A DNA stretch of 33,171 bases from CAZQGO01 sp964593065 (GTDB lineage: Bacteria > Oederibacteriota > JAAXVQ01): contig CAZQGO010000028.1 in the NCBI GenBank assembly GCA_964593065.1, positions 1-33,171 of the forward strand, in the 5' to 3' direction. Numbering within the stretch: the first letter of the stretch is position 1; every line of letters starts with the position of its first letter. Positions 1 to 8,299 of the stretch are shown in pieces. Both the position numbers and the translations under genes were made by a program. The notes below the pieces were generated by a model. It ran no database searches and was not told the origin of the DNA. It saw nothing but the letters and a program-made list of their open reading frames with translations.

Positions 1-28
1 CCGCCGAAAAGGCGCGGCAAGAGTCCTC

Positions 29-56
29 ATGATACGAAAATTCCCTGCCCTGTCAA
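29..56 (-). promoter_or_regulatory. Sigma70-type promoter pointing out of the window
   Basis: On the minus strand a perfect TTGACA (51-56) is followed after 16 bp by TATCAT (29-34), five of six matches to the -10 consensus. It lies just after the argA-like stop codon and would fire toward position 1, so its gene is outside the window. The bases downstream of it (1-28) are GC-rich with no start codon or terminator that I can defend. Confidence 0.55.
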
Positions 57-58
57 GC

Positions 59-523
59 CTATTTCGCGCGTTTCTTGACGTCTAAGACGAGCGCGGTTTC
101 GTCGCAATCCGGGAATTTCGGACATTTCACGCATTCGCTCCAGACCTTGTGCGGCAGGAGCTTGCGGTCGATGCGGCGGAACCCCAGGCGCTTGAAAAAA
201 TCCGGCACGTAGGTGAGCGCGAAAAACCGCTTCACCCCCAGCGCCCGTCCCTCCCGCAGGCAGGCGGCCACCAGCTGGCGGCCGAGCCCCCGGCGTTGAT
301 GGCCTTCCTGCACGGCCACGGATTTGACCTCAGCCAGGTCATCCCAGTCGAAGTGCAGGCCGGCCACGGCCACCACCCGGCCGCGCTCTACGCCCACGAA
401 ATAATCCCGGATATTCTCATAAATTTCCGACAGCGGACGCGCCAGCATGAGCCCTCGCGCGGCAAAGGCATTGATCAGGGCCTGGATGGTTTTGGCATCC
501 GAGAGTTTCGCCTTGCGGATCAT
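59..523 (-). CDS. argA: Short N-acetylglutamate synthase-like GNAT acetyltransferase
   Basis: A 154-residue single-domain GNAT protein. The acetyl-CoA binding loop QRRGLGRQL follows the strand EVKSVAV, and the C-terminus carries LPHKVW plus a Cys cluster (ECVKCPKFPDCDE). That tail is typical of short ArgA-like proteins that acetylate glutamate in the first step of arginine synthesis. The ATG at 523 is chosen because it overlaps the upstream stop as ATGA and has GAGG seven bases before it; a longer frame from 544 would overlap the upstream gene more. It is the last gene of the 2-oxoacid oxidoreductase operon. The family is clear; glutamate as substrate is inferred from the tail motif. Confidence 0.8.
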   Translation of the reverse strand: MIRKAKLSDAKTIQALINAFAARGLMLARPLSEIYENIRDYFVGVERGRVVAVAGLHFDWDDLAEVKSVAVQEGHQRRGLGRQLVAACLREGRALGVKRFFALTYVPDFFKRLGFRRIDRKLLPHKVWSECVKCPKFPDCDETALVLDVKKRAK

Positions 524-1056
524 GGTTTCGCCTCTTTCATCCATGCCTCGCCCCGCGCCAAGGCGGCCAGATTGCCTGCGAGGAGTTCAGGCTTCTTGCG
601 CGAGCGTTCCTCCACGGCGGTGCGCACCGGCTCCGGGTTCACGGCCCGCGTGCGGGCGAGGAACGCGCCCAGCATGACGAGGTTCATGGCGCCCGCGCCG
701 CAGATTTCCTCCGCGAGCCGCGTGGCGGGAATCAGCACCCGCTCCGCCCGGGCGGCCGCGGTGTCGGTCACCAGGTCGCTGTTGGCCAGGATCAGGCCTT
801 GGGGTTTCACCCGGGCGGCGTATTGATTGAAACCCCGCTGGTCCAGGCTCAGCAGCACGTCCGGATGCGCGAACGCCGGAGAATAAATCGGCTCCGGGGA
901 GATGACCACCGAGCAGAAGGAGGGGCCGCCCCGCCGCTCCGCTCCGTACGACGGCACATAGGTGGCCAGCAGGCCCTGATGGATGGCCGCCAAAGCCAGC
1001 ACCTGTCCGGCAAACTGGATCCCCTGCCCGCCCGAACCCGAGAGCGCGATTTCCAT
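520..1056 (-). CDS. korC: 2-oxoacid:ferredoxin oxidoreductase, gamma subunit
   Basis: A 178-residue gamma domain. It opens with a glycine-rich SGSGGQGIQFAGQVL and has the YVPSYGAERRGGPS segment typical of KorC/VorA/PorG gamma chains. It joins the alpha and beta chains in the thiamine-diphosphate enzyme that interconverts a 2-oxoacid plus CoA with acyl-CoA, CO2 and reduced ferredoxin. The ATG shares one base with the beta-subunit TGA (TGATG), and its own stop overlaps the argA-like start. The length is normal for the family. The subunit type is secure; the preferred 2-oxoacid cannot be read from this chain. Confidence 0.9.
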   Translation of the reverse strand: MEIALSGSGGQGIQFAGQVLALAAIHQGLLATYVPSYGAERRGGPSFCSVVISPEPIYSPAFAHPDVLLSLDQRGFNQYAARVKPQGLILANSDLVTDTAAARAERVLIPATRLAEEICGAGAMNLVMLGAFLARTRAVNPEPVRTAVEERSRKKPELLAGNLAALARGEAWMKEAKP

Positions 1057-1847
1057 CAGGCTCGCTCCTCCGGCGGCGTTTCAGCGGCCGCCGGGGCGGA
1101 GGCCGCCGCCTCGTCCTTGATGACCCCCAGAGGAAATACCGGGAGCATGAATTCTTCCAGTTTCTGCGTGGCTGCGACCGGCGTCAAACCCCAGTTCGCC
1201 GGACAGATGGACACGAGCTCCACCAGCGAAAACCCCAGGCCGGCCTCCTGAACCTCCAAGGCGCGCCGGATGTAGCCCTTGGACCGCCGGATCAAGGCCG
1301 GACGGTGCAGGGCCCCGCGCGCGATATATTTCACGGCGGGCAGGGTCGCCAGCAGTTCCGCGATCTTCAAGGGATACCCCGCTTCATTCACGTCGCGCCC
1401 CCGCGGCGTGGTCGTGGTGACCTGGCCGGCCAGGGTGGTGGGGGCCATCTGGCCGCCGGTCATGCCGTAGTTGGCGTTGTTGATGAAAATCACGGTGATG
1501 CGCTCGCCGCGGTTCGCGGCGTGCACGATCTCCGCCAGGCCGATGGAAGCGAGGTCGCCGTCGCCCTGGTAGCTGATGACCAGGCGGTCGGGCAGGACCC
1601 GCTTGATGGCCGTGGCCACGGCGGGCGTGCGCCCGTGCGCCGCCTCGGTGGTATCGAAATTCCAATAGTCGTACCCGTACACCGCGCAACCCACGGGCGC
1701 CACGGCCACGGTGCGTTCGCGCGCGCCCAGCTCCACGACCGCCTCGGCCATGAGGCGGTGGGCCACGCCGTGCCCGCAGCCCGGGCAATAACTGGTGGGG
1801 ACGGCTTTCAAGCCGGGGGTGCGCGCAAACAGCGTTTTGCGGCTCAT
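1056..1847 (-). CDS. korB: 2-oxoacid:ferredoxin oxidoreductase, beta (ThDP-binding) subunit
   Basis: 263 residues. The N-terminal SYCPGCGHG matches the beta-chain cysteine motif, and GDGDLASIG ... NNANYGMTGGQMAPTT is the thiamine-diphosphate/Mg site. The start is the ATG that overlaps the alpha-subunit stop as ATGA; the much longer upstream extension of the frame is arginine-rich shadow sequence and is rejected. The C-terminal roughly 20 residues are an Ala/Glu/Pro-rich tail without a known role. Family resemblance is strongest to the VOR/KGOR group with separate D-A-B-C genes, so 2-oxoglutarate or branched 2-oxoacids are likely substrates (inference). Confidence 0.9.
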   Translation of the reverse strand: MSRKTLFARTPGLKAVPTSYCPGCGHGVAHRLMAEAVVELGARERTVAVAPVGCAVYGYDYWNFDTTEAAHGRTPAVATAIKRVLPDRLVISYQGDGDLASIGLAEIVHAANRGERITVIFINNANYGMTGGQMAPTTLAGQVTTTTPRGRDVNEAGYPLKIAELLATLPAVKYIARGALHRPALIRRSKGYIRRALEVQEAGLGFSLVELVSICPANWGLTPVAATQKLEEFMLPVFPLGVIKDEAAASAPAAAETPPEERA

Positions 1848-2938
1848 CGCAGCATCTCCAGGGCCTGCGCCACGATTTCCTCCTCGGTGGGAACCGCGCC
1901 GCCGGGCTTGGCGATCAGGCCGAGCTTCACCTGTTTCAGGCTTTTTTCCTCGGCGACGGCCAGCTTGACGTCCTCGATGAACTGGCCGAGGCTCATTTCC
2001 ACCACCAGGAACCGGTCCACCGTCCGGGCGATGTCCGCCAGGTCCCGTTGCGGAAAAGGCCAGAGCGTGACGGGCCGGAACAATCCGGCGCGGATTCCCT
2101 GCGCGCGCAGGCGCCGCTGGGCGCCCTTGGCCACGCGCGCGCAAGAGCCGTAGGCGGCGAGGACGATCCGGGCATCCCCGCACTCCAGGATTTCCGCGTG
2201 CGGCTCCTCTTTTTCGATGGCTGCGTACTTGCCGGCCAGGTGAAAATTATGCTTCTCCAGTTCGCCGGGTCCCATCAGCAGGGAGCGGATGAGGCGCGGC
2301 GGACGGCCTTGGGCCCCGGTCAGGGCCCAGTCCTTGGGCGGGAGCTCACGTCCGCGCAGCAGGCCCGCGCGGCGGCGCTCGCCGGGATCGGGGAAAGACA
2401 CGTTTTCCATCATCTGCCCCAACAGCCCGTCCGACAGGACCAGCACGGGCGTGCGGTACAAGTCGGCCAGGTCAAAGGCATCCAGGGTCAGCTCCACCAG
2501 TTCGGGCACGGTATGCGGCGCCAGCACCGGCGTGCGGTAATCCCCGTGGCCCCCGCCGCGCGTGGCCTGCCAGTAATCGCCCTGGGAGCCCGCGATGTTG
2601 CCCAGGCCCGGACCGCCCCGCATGACGTTCACGATCACCCCGGGAAGTTCACAGGCCGCCATGTAGGATATGCCTTCCTGTTTGAGCGAAATGCCGGGCG
2701 AGGAGGACGAGGTCATGGCCCTGGCTCCGGCCACGGCCGCCCCGAAAACCATGTTGACGGCGGCCAGCTCCGACTCGGCCTGCAGGAATACCCCGCCCAC
2801 TTCCGGCATGCGCCGGGACATGTAGGCCGGCACCTCGTTCTGCGGCGTGATGGGATAGCCGAAATAATAGCGGCAGCCGGCCAGGATGGCCGCCTCGGCC
2901 ATGGCCTCGTTGCCTTTCCAAAACCCGGGGCCGGTCAC
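1844..2938 (-). CDS. korA: 2-oxoacid:ferredoxin oxidoreductase, alpha subunit (KorA/VorB type)
   Basis: 364 residues. WKGNEAMAEAAILAGC ... YPITPQNEVP is the standard alpha-chain opening, followed by QAESELAAVNMVFGAA, MTSSSSPGISLKQEG and RGGPGLGNI. This wording is what databases usually call 3-methyl-2-oxobutanoate dehydrogenase subunit VorB, a close relative of 2-oxoglutarate oxidoreductase KorA. The start is a GTG overlapping the ferredoxin stop (GTGA), with AAGGAGG a few bases upstream. The chain supplies much of the substrate site. Whether the complex makes acyl-CoA or fixes CO2 in reverse cannot be decided here. Confidence 0.9.
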   Translation of the reverse strand: MTGPGFWKGNEAMAEAAILAGCRYYFGYPITPQNEVPAYMSRRMPEVGGVFLQAESELAAVNMVFGAAVAGARAMTSSSSPGISLKQEGISYMAACELPGVIVNVMRGGPGLGNIAGSQGDYWQATRGGGHGDYRTPVLAPHTVPELVELTLDAFDLADLYRTPVLVLSDGLLGQMMENVSFPDPGERRRAGLLRGRELPPKDWALTGAQGRPPRLIRSLLMGPGELEKHNFHLAGKYAAIEKEEPHAEILECGDARIVLAAYGSCARVAKGAQRRLRAQGIRAGLFRPVTLWPFPQRDLADIARTVDRFLVVEMSLGQFIEDVKLAVAEEKSLKQVKLGLIAKPGGAVPTEEEIVAQALEMLR

Positions 2939-3150
2939 GGCTCCTCCTTGCTGATCTCGATGGCCACTTCCGGGCACACCAGGGCGCAGGCCAGGCAGCC
3001 GGTGCACTGCCGCGCATCCGTGCAGCCGGCGACCTTGAAGCCCAGCTCGTTTTTGGAATCCGTGATGATCATGATTTTTTTGGGGCACGCCGGCACGCAC
3101 AGTTCGCAGGATTTGCACAGCGCGGGATCCACTTTCACGCGAAAAGCCAT
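2935..3150 (-). CDS. korD: 2-oxoacid:ferredoxin oxidoreductase, delta (2[4Fe-4S] ferredoxin) subunit
   Basis: A 71-residue ferredoxin-like chain with two CxxCxxCxxxCP clusters, CKSCELCVPACPKK and CTGCLACALVCPEVA, which should hold two [4Fe-4S] centres passing electrons from the ThDP site to free ferredoxin. It is the first gene of the operon D-A-B-C-argA. The ATG at 3150 is preferred; AAGGAG lies 12 bases upstream, which is slightly long, but the alternative TTG at 3162 directly abuts that site and would have no spacer. Confidence 0.88.
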   Translation of the reverse strand: MAFRVKVDPALCKSCELCVPACPKKIMIITDSKNELGFKVAGCTDARQCTGCLACALVCPEVAIEISKEEP

Positions 3151-3186
3151 GCTGGAAGACAACTCCTTTTAGCGGAAAATCGATTC

Positions 3187-3215
3187 AATCTAGCATAGGC
3201 GGGATGTTTTCGCAA
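3187..3215 (-). promoter_or_regulatory. Candidate promoter for the korDABC-argA operon
   Basis: In the 166-base gap between recN and korD the minus strand reads TTGCGA (3210-3215), a 17-bp spacer, then TAGATT (3187-3192) with a TG one base before it (extended -10). Each hexamer matches four of six consensus bases. The position, about 40 bases ahead of the korD start, fits. The rest of the gap (3216-3316) shows no gene and no convincing terminator. Confidence 0.4.
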
Positions 3216-3316
3216 GGCAGGAAATATGCCGGTAAAATAAGCGTTTTCACTGCCCACCCCGGCGTGCGGCCCATGTCACCGGCGCGAAGACGCGTGCTGC
3301 GGTCAAACGTCGCGGA

Positions 3317-5020
3317 TCAACGATTTTGGATCAATTCCCGGGCATGCTGCAGGGCGGTTTCCGTAATCCGTTCGCCGGCCATCAGACGCGCTAATTCTTG
3401 GACCCGGTCCTCTCCGTTCAGTTCCCGGACCGCGGTGACGGTCCGGCCCTGCTCCACGCTCTTGGCCACCTGGAAATGGCGCTGGGCAAAGCGCGTAATC
3501 TGCGGCAGGTGGGTGATGACCACGACCTGGCGTGATGCGGCCAGTTCCGCCAGCTTGCGCCCCACGGCATCGGCCGTAACACCGCCGATCCCGGCGTCGA
3601 TTTCGTCGAAGATCATGGTGGGCACGCCCTCGGCCGCGGCCACGACTTTGAGCGCCAGCATGATGCGGGAAAGCTCTCCGCCCGAGGCGATTTTCGCCAC
3701 GGGCTTGGGTTCCTCCCCCGGGTTGGGGCTGATAAAAAATTCCACCTCGTCCACGCCGGACGACGTACAGCGGTAGCGCCTGCCGTCCCAGGCGAGCCAG
3801 CCTTCCGGGTCCTCGCGCGGGCCGACGCGGACCTCGAACGCGGCGCGGGCGAATCCCAATTGCTTGAGCTCGGTTTCCAGGCGGCGCGCCAGGCGCTGGC
3901 CCGCCTGCTGGCGGGCCGAAGACAGCTTGCGGGCCGCCTGCTCCAAGTCGGCGGTCAGGGCGGCTTCTTCCCTGGCCAAGCGCTCCAGTTCCTCGTCCTG
4001 GTGGGCCAGGCCCTCCCGTTCGGCTGCGGCTTTTTCCCGGAAAGCCAGGATGGCCTCCTCGCTGTCGCCGTACTTGCGCTGCAGCTTATGTAAAAGGTCC
4101 AGGCGCTCCTCGACCGCTTCCAGCCGGGCGGGATCCGCCTCAAAGTCGGACGCGTATTCGGACAGCAAGTCCACCACGTCGGCCACCTGCGCCTCGGCTC
4201 CCCGCAGCCGGTCCGCCAGTTCCGCCAGGCGCGAATCGAACCGGGCCAACCCTGCGAGCGCATCCGCGGTCACGGCCAACCCGTCGCGCACGGCGGCCTG
4301 TTCGCTGCGGTGCAGGGTATCCAGGGCCGACTCGACCGTGCCCACGAGCCGCTCCGCGTTGGCCAGGCGCCCGCGCTCTTCCTGCAGGCCGTCCATTTCC
4401 CCGGCCGTCACGGCGGCGCCGTCGATCTCCTCGATCTGGAAATTCAGCACGTCCAGGCGCCGCATGCGCTCGGCCTCGTCCCAGCTCAGGCGTTCGCGCG
4501 CCTCCCGGCTGGCCTGCAACCGCGCGTGCCCGGCGGCCACCGCATCGCGCGCCGCCAGCAGTCCGGCCCAGGCGTCCAGCAGGTCGCGCTGCCGGGAACG
4601 CACCAGCAGGGACTGGTGCTCGTGCTGCCCGTGCAAATCCACCAGTTCCTGCCCCAGTTCCTGGAGCAGGGACAGGGTGGTCAGGCTGCCGTTAACGTAA
4701 CATTTGCCGCGCCCGCCGCGCGAGATTTCCCGCTTGAGCACCAGCGTCTGGTCCGGGCAGGGCGGCAGGCCATGGCTCTCCAGCCAGGCTGCCAGGTTCG
4801 GCAGCCGGCCGGTGTCGAACAGGGCCTCGACGGCGGCGCTTTCGCAACCCGCCCGGATGACTTCGGCGGAGGCCCGCTCCCCGAGGAGCAGTGAAAACGC
4901 CCCCAGCAGGATGGATTTGCCGGCGCCGGTTTCCCCGGTCATCACGGTCAAACCTGCGCCCGGCACCCAGGTCAATTCCTGGATCAGGGCCACGTTGCGA
5001 ACGTGGATTTCTAAAATCAT
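3317..5020 (-). CDS. recN: DNA repair protein RecN
   Basis: 567 residues, the usual RecN size. SMC-like layout: N-terminal Walker A GETGAGKS (about 30-37), a long Glu/Arg/Leu coiled-coil middle with a hinge near the centre, then the ABC signature region SGGELSRIMLALK, Walker B TMIFDEIDAGIGG and THLPQ. RecN acts on double-strand breaks with RecA. Its ATG overlaps the tlyA stop (ATGA), so it is coupled to tlyA as in many Firmicutes and related groups. It is the last gene of the xseA-to-recN block. Confidence 0.97.
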   Translation of the reverse strand: MILEIHVRNVALIQELTWVPGAGLTVMTGETGAGKSILLGAFSLLLGERASAEVIRAGCESAAVEALFDTGRLPNLAAWLESHGLPPCPDQTLVLKREISRGGRGKCYVNGSLTTLSLLQELGQELVDLHGQHEHQSLLVRSRQRDLLDAWAGLLAARDAVAAGHARLQASREARERLSWDEAERMRRLDVLNFQIEEIDGAAVTAGEMDGLQEERGRLANAERLVGTVESALDTLHRSEQAAVRDGLAVTADALAGLARFDSRLAELADRLRGAEAQVADVVDLLSEYASDFEADPARLEAVEERLDLLHKLQRKYGDSEEAILAFREKAAAEREGLAHQDEELERLAREEAALTADLEQAARKLSSARQQAGQRLARRLETELKQLGFARAAFEVRVGPREDPEGWLAWDGRRYRCTSSGVDEVEFFISPNPGEEPKPVAKIASGGELSRIMLALKVVAAAEGVPTMIFDEIDAGIGGVTADAVGRKLAELAASRQVVVITHLPQITRFAQRHFQVAKSVEQGRTVTAVRELNGEDRVQELARLMAGERITETALQHARELIQNR

Positions 5021-5781
5021 GTCGCCCTCTTGGCCAGCAGGAAAAATTCGACGTTGCCGTCGGCCCCGGTCAGGCGGCTGCGCTGGACGTCCAGCTTGCT
5101 CAGGCCCGTGGTTTTCAGGGCGGCGGTCACGGACTTGACGGCCGCGTCCTGCGCCTTGGGATCGCGGACGATGCCGCCTTTGCCGATGAAGGCGGGCCCG
5201 AGTTCGAATTGCGGCTTGATCAGGGCCAGCAGGCGGCCTTGCCGTACCCGGATCAGGGGGGCCAGCGCCGGGAGGACCTTGGTCAGGGAAATGAAAGCCA
5301 GATCCACGCAGACCAGGTCAAAGGGGCCGGGCAAATCCCCGGGCGTCAGATAGCGGGCGTTGACCCCTTCCAGCACCGTCACCCGCGGATCCTGGCGCAG
5401 GCGCTGGTGCAGCTGCCCGCGGCCCACATCCACGCAATGCACGTGGGCCGCGCCGTGCTGCAGCAGGCAGTCGGTGAAGCCCCCCGTGGAAGAACCCACG
5501 TCCAGGCACGCCCAGCCCTCGACCTCGAGCCCGAAGTCCTTCAGGGCGCCTTCCAGCTTGTCTCCGCCGCGGCCGACGTAACGCGCCTGGCGCTTGCGCA
5601 GCGTGAGCGAGATGGTGTCCCGGACCAGGTGCCCCGGCTTGCTCAGCAATTGTCCCTCGGTGCTGATTTCACCGGCCATGATCCCCGCCTGGGCGCGGGC
5701 CCGGGAGGAATAAAAACCGCGTTCCACCACCAATTGGTCCAATCTGACCTTCGGATTGGGTTTGCTTCTTTCGCCCGCCAT
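5017..5781 (-). CDS. tlyA: TlyA-family rRNA 2'-O-methyltransferase / hemolysin A-like
   Basis: 254 residues. An N-terminal S4 RNA-binding domain (VRLDQLVVERGFYSSRARAQAGIMAGEI) precedes an FtsJ-like methyltransferase fold with the SAM motif CLDVGSSTGGFTDCLLQ, then VDLAFISL and the catalytic-type Lys in LIKPQFE. Characterised TlyA proteins methylate 16S and/or 23S rRNA. The ATG at 5781 is chosen because the upstream frame back to 5874 is low-quality sequence starting inside the dxs stop; GGAAGGG precedes the ATG. An 82-base spacer separates it from dxs. Confidence 0.93.
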   Translation of the reverse strand: MAGERSKPNPKVRLDQLVVERGFYSSRARAQAGIMAGEISTEGQLLSKPGHLVRDTISLTLRKRQARYVGRGGDKLEGALKDFGLEVEGWACLDVGSSTGGFTDCLLQHGAAHVHCVDVGRGQLHQRLRQDPRVTVLEGVNARYLTPGDLPGPFDLVCVDLAFISLTKVLPALAPLIRVRQGRLLALIKPQFELGPAFIGKGGIVRDPKAQDAAVKSVTAALKTTGLSKLDVQRSRLTGADGNVEFFLLAKRAT

Positions 5782-5863
5782 TCGGGTACCCTTCCGCCTT
5801 TCCTTTTCCCCGTCCGCCGTCCGGGCCGACCCCCGGCTTTCTTCCGTCCCCCGCCGGTGAGTT

Positions 5864-7801
5864 TCAGGCCACAAAAGTTCTCGGTTTGCGTTTGCCGGGC
5901 TTCGCGGCCGCGGCGGGGCGCGGGGGCGTTCCCTTGCTGCGGAACAGCCTCCGGCCGCGCTCGGCGATGCCGGCGGCGGTCAGGTGATATTTTTCGAACA
6001 ACTGGGAGACCGACCCGTGCTCCACGAAACGGTCGGGCAAGCCCAGGCGGGCCAGCGGGAGACCCGTGAGCCCCAATTCCTGGAAAAGTTCCAGCACCGC
6101 GCTGCCGAAACCCCCGGCCAGGACATGGTCCTCCACGGTCAGAACGGCTCCGGTCTCCCGGGCCACCCGGCTCAGCATTTCGGCGTCCAAGGGCTTCAAG
6201 GAACGGGGATCGAGGACCGAGGCCGCGATGCCCTCCCGGGCCAGGAGTTCGGCGGCCTGGACCGCAAGCGGCACCATGTGGCCGGCGGCGAAAATCGCGA
6301 TATCTTTTCCCCGCCGGAGGAGGCGGGCCTTGCCCAGGGGGATCGCGGGACGGGAAAAATCCAATTCCAAGCAGGCGCCGGTCCCGCGCGGGTAGCGGAT
6401 GGCCACCGGGCCGGGATGGGTCAGCGCGGTTTTCAACATGCCCACCAGTTCCTGCGCGTCCCCGGGCGCAAAAATGGCCAGATTCGGCAGGTGGCGCAGG
6501 TAGGCGATGTCAAAGACGCCGTGGTGCGTGGGCCCGTCCTCGCCCACCAAGCCGGCGCGGTCCAGGGCGAAAACAACCGGCAGGTTCTGCAGGCAGACGT
6601 CGTGCAGGATTTGATCGTAAGCCCGCTGGAGAAAAGTGGAGTACACGGCCACCACGGGCTTGAAGCCGCCGGTCGCCAGGCCGGCCGCCAGAGTGACCGC
6701 ATGGCCTTCCGCGATGCCGACGTCGAAAAACCGTTCCGGCAAGGCGGCGGCAAACTCATCCAAGGCCGTGCCGGAGGTCATGGCCGCCACGATGGCCACC
6801 ACGCGGGGATTGTGCTCCGCCAGATGCAGCAGGGCGCGGGCGAAGGCCTGAGAGAAGGTGACGTCCGGGCATTCGCTCCGCTGGCCGGTGGCCGCGTCGA
6901 ACTTGGGCGTGCCGTGAAAGGCCACGGGGTTCTTTTCCGCGTGTTCGAACCCCTTGCCCTTGACCGTCAGGACGTGCAGGATGATGGGGCCCGACAAGAC
7001 GCGCACGCGTTCCAAGGTGGGCAGGAGCTGGTCCAAGTCGTGGCCGTTGACCGGGCCGAAATAGCGGAACCCCAGCTCCTCGAAGAGGACTCCCGGCACG
7101 ATCAGGCCCTTCAGGCTCTCCTCCAGGTAGTTCGCCAGCTTCAGGGCGCTTTGTCCCACCCGGGGAATGGCGGCCAGCATGTGGTCCATTTGCTGCTTGA
7201 GCCGGTTGTAGAAATTGCCCGTGATGATGCGGTTGAGATAATTGGACAGGCCTCCGACCGGGGGGGAGATGGACATGCGGTTGTCGTTTAAAATCACGAG
7301 CAGGTCGGTTTTTTTATTCCCCGCGTCGTTGAGCCCCTCCAGGGCCAGTCCGTTGGACAGGGAGCCGTCGCCGATGACGGCGACCACCTTGTGCTGGGCA
7401 TGCAGCAGGTCGCGGGCCCGGGCGATCCCGAGGGCCGCGGAGATGGAGGTGGAGGAGTGCCCGGTGTTGAACGCGTCGTATTCGCTTTCCTCGCGCTTCG
7501 GGAAGCCGCTGATGCCGCCGAACTGCCGCAGCGTGCCGAACGAGTCCCGGCGGCCGGTGAGGATTTTTTGCGCGTAGGTCTGGTGGCCCACGTCCCAGAC
7601 GATTTGATCCGCCGGGCAGTCGAAAATGCGGTACAGGGCCAGGGTCAGTTCCACGGCCCCGAGCGAGGACGCCAGGTGACCGCCGGTCTCGGAAACCTTG
7701 GCCACCATGAAGTCCCGGATTTCCCGCGCCAGGTCCCTGAGCTGTTCCACGGACATTTTTTTCAAGTCCGCGGGCGACTGGATGGTTTCTAAAAGACCCA
7801 T
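5864..7801 (-). CDS. dxs: 1-deoxy-D-xylulose-5-phosphate synthase
   Basis: 645 residues, normal length. It condenses pyruvate with glyceraldehyde 3-phosphate in the first step of the MEP isoprenoid route. Visible marks are GHQTYAQKILTGR, the ThDP motif GDGSLSNGLALEGLN ... LNDNRMSI, and the transketolase domain with DRAGLVGEDGPTHHG and the C-terminal EDHVLAGGFG. The ATG has AGGAG six bases upstream and sits nine bases after the DUF212 stop. With ispA and ispH also in the window, three isoprenoid enzymes are present. The C-terminal 25 residues form a basic Pro/Lys tail. Confidence 0.97.
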   Translation of the reverse strand: MGLLETIQSPADLKKMSVEQLRDLAREIRDFMVAKVSETGGHLASSLGAVELTLALYRIFDCPADQIVWDVGHQTYAQKILTGRRDSFGTLRQFGGISGFPKREESEYDAFNTGHSSTSISAALGIARARDLLHAQHKVVAVIGDGSLSNGLALEGLNDAGNKKTDLLVILNDNRMSISPPVGGLSNYLNRIITGNFYNRLKQQMDHMLAAIPRVGQSALKLANYLEESLKGLIVPGVLFEELGFRYFGPVNGHDLDQLLPTLERVRVLSGPIILHVLTVKGKGFEHAEKNPVAFHGTPKFDAATGQRSECPDVTFSQAFARALLHLAEHNPRVVAIVAAMTSGTALDEFAAALPERFFDVGIAEGHAVTLAAGLATGGFKPVVAVYSTFLQRAYDQILHDVCLQNLPVVFALDRAGLVGEDGPTHHGVFDIAYLRHLPNLAIFAPGDAQELVGMLKTALTHPGPVAIRYPRGTGACLELDFSRPAIPLGKARLLRRGKDIAIFAAGHMVPLAVQAAELLAREGIAASVLDPRSLKPLDAEMLSRVARETGAVLTVEDHVLAGGFGSAVLELFQELGLTGLPLARLGLPDRFVEHGSVSQLFEKYHLTAAGIAERGRRLFRSKGTPPRPAAAAKPGKRKPRTFVA

Positions 7802-7810
7802 GAACCGCTC

Positions 7811-8299
7811 CTAAGTGTAGAAGAACAATGCCACGGCGATCCCGATGCCGGCGCCGATGAATACCTGGATGGGCGTATGCCCCAAGAGTTCTTTGACCCG
7901 TTCCGGCCGGATCGGTTTTTGATGGTACAGGTCGTCCACCATCCGGTTCAAGATCGCGGCCTGGTGGCCCGTGGCCCGCCGCACGCCCTGGGCGTCGTTC
8001 ATGGTCACCAGGGCAAAGGCCAAGGCCAGCAGGAAAACCGGGCTGTCCCACCGGGTTTCCAGCCCCACCACGGTCGCCACGCAGGACACGAACGCCGAGT
8101 GGGAGCTGGGCATGCCGCCCGTGCCCACCAGCCGGCGGAAATTGATATAGCCCTCGTTGAGAAAGGCAATGAACATCTTCAGGACCGAGGCGATGAGCCA
8201 CGCCACAAAGCAGGCCCACAGCATGCGGTTGGAAAACATGCTGGACATCGCCCCGGCGAAATCTCGCAGGAATCCAAATCCGGAATCCAAAATCGTCAC
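7811..8299 (-). CDS. Divergent PAP2 (DUF212) membrane protein
   Basis: 162 residues with about four hydrophobic segments and the signature GTGGMPSSHSAFVSC, followed by MNDAQGVRRATGHQA, both characteristic of DUF212 (acid phosphatase/vanadium haloperoxidase-related). The substrate is unknown; the position between ispA and dxs suggests a phosphatase acting on a prenyl- or lipid-linked phosphate, which is inference only. It starts with GTG overlapping the ispA stop (GTGA), so it is likely translationally coupled. Confidence 0.87.
   Translation of the reverse strand: MTILDSGFGFLRDFAGAMSSMFSNRMLWACFVAWLIASVLKMFIAFLNEGYINFRRLVGTGGMPSSHSAFVSCVATVVGLETRWDSPVFLLALAFALVTMNDAQGVRRATGHQAAILNRMVDDLYHQKPIRPERVKELLGHTPIQVFIGAGIGIAVALFFYT

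Noticed and set aside
4891..7291. Long plus-strand frames opposite recN, tlyA and dxs (4891-6069 and 5984-7291)
   Set aside because: They mirror well-recognised minus-strand genes and show only His/Gln/Arg-rich shadow composition.
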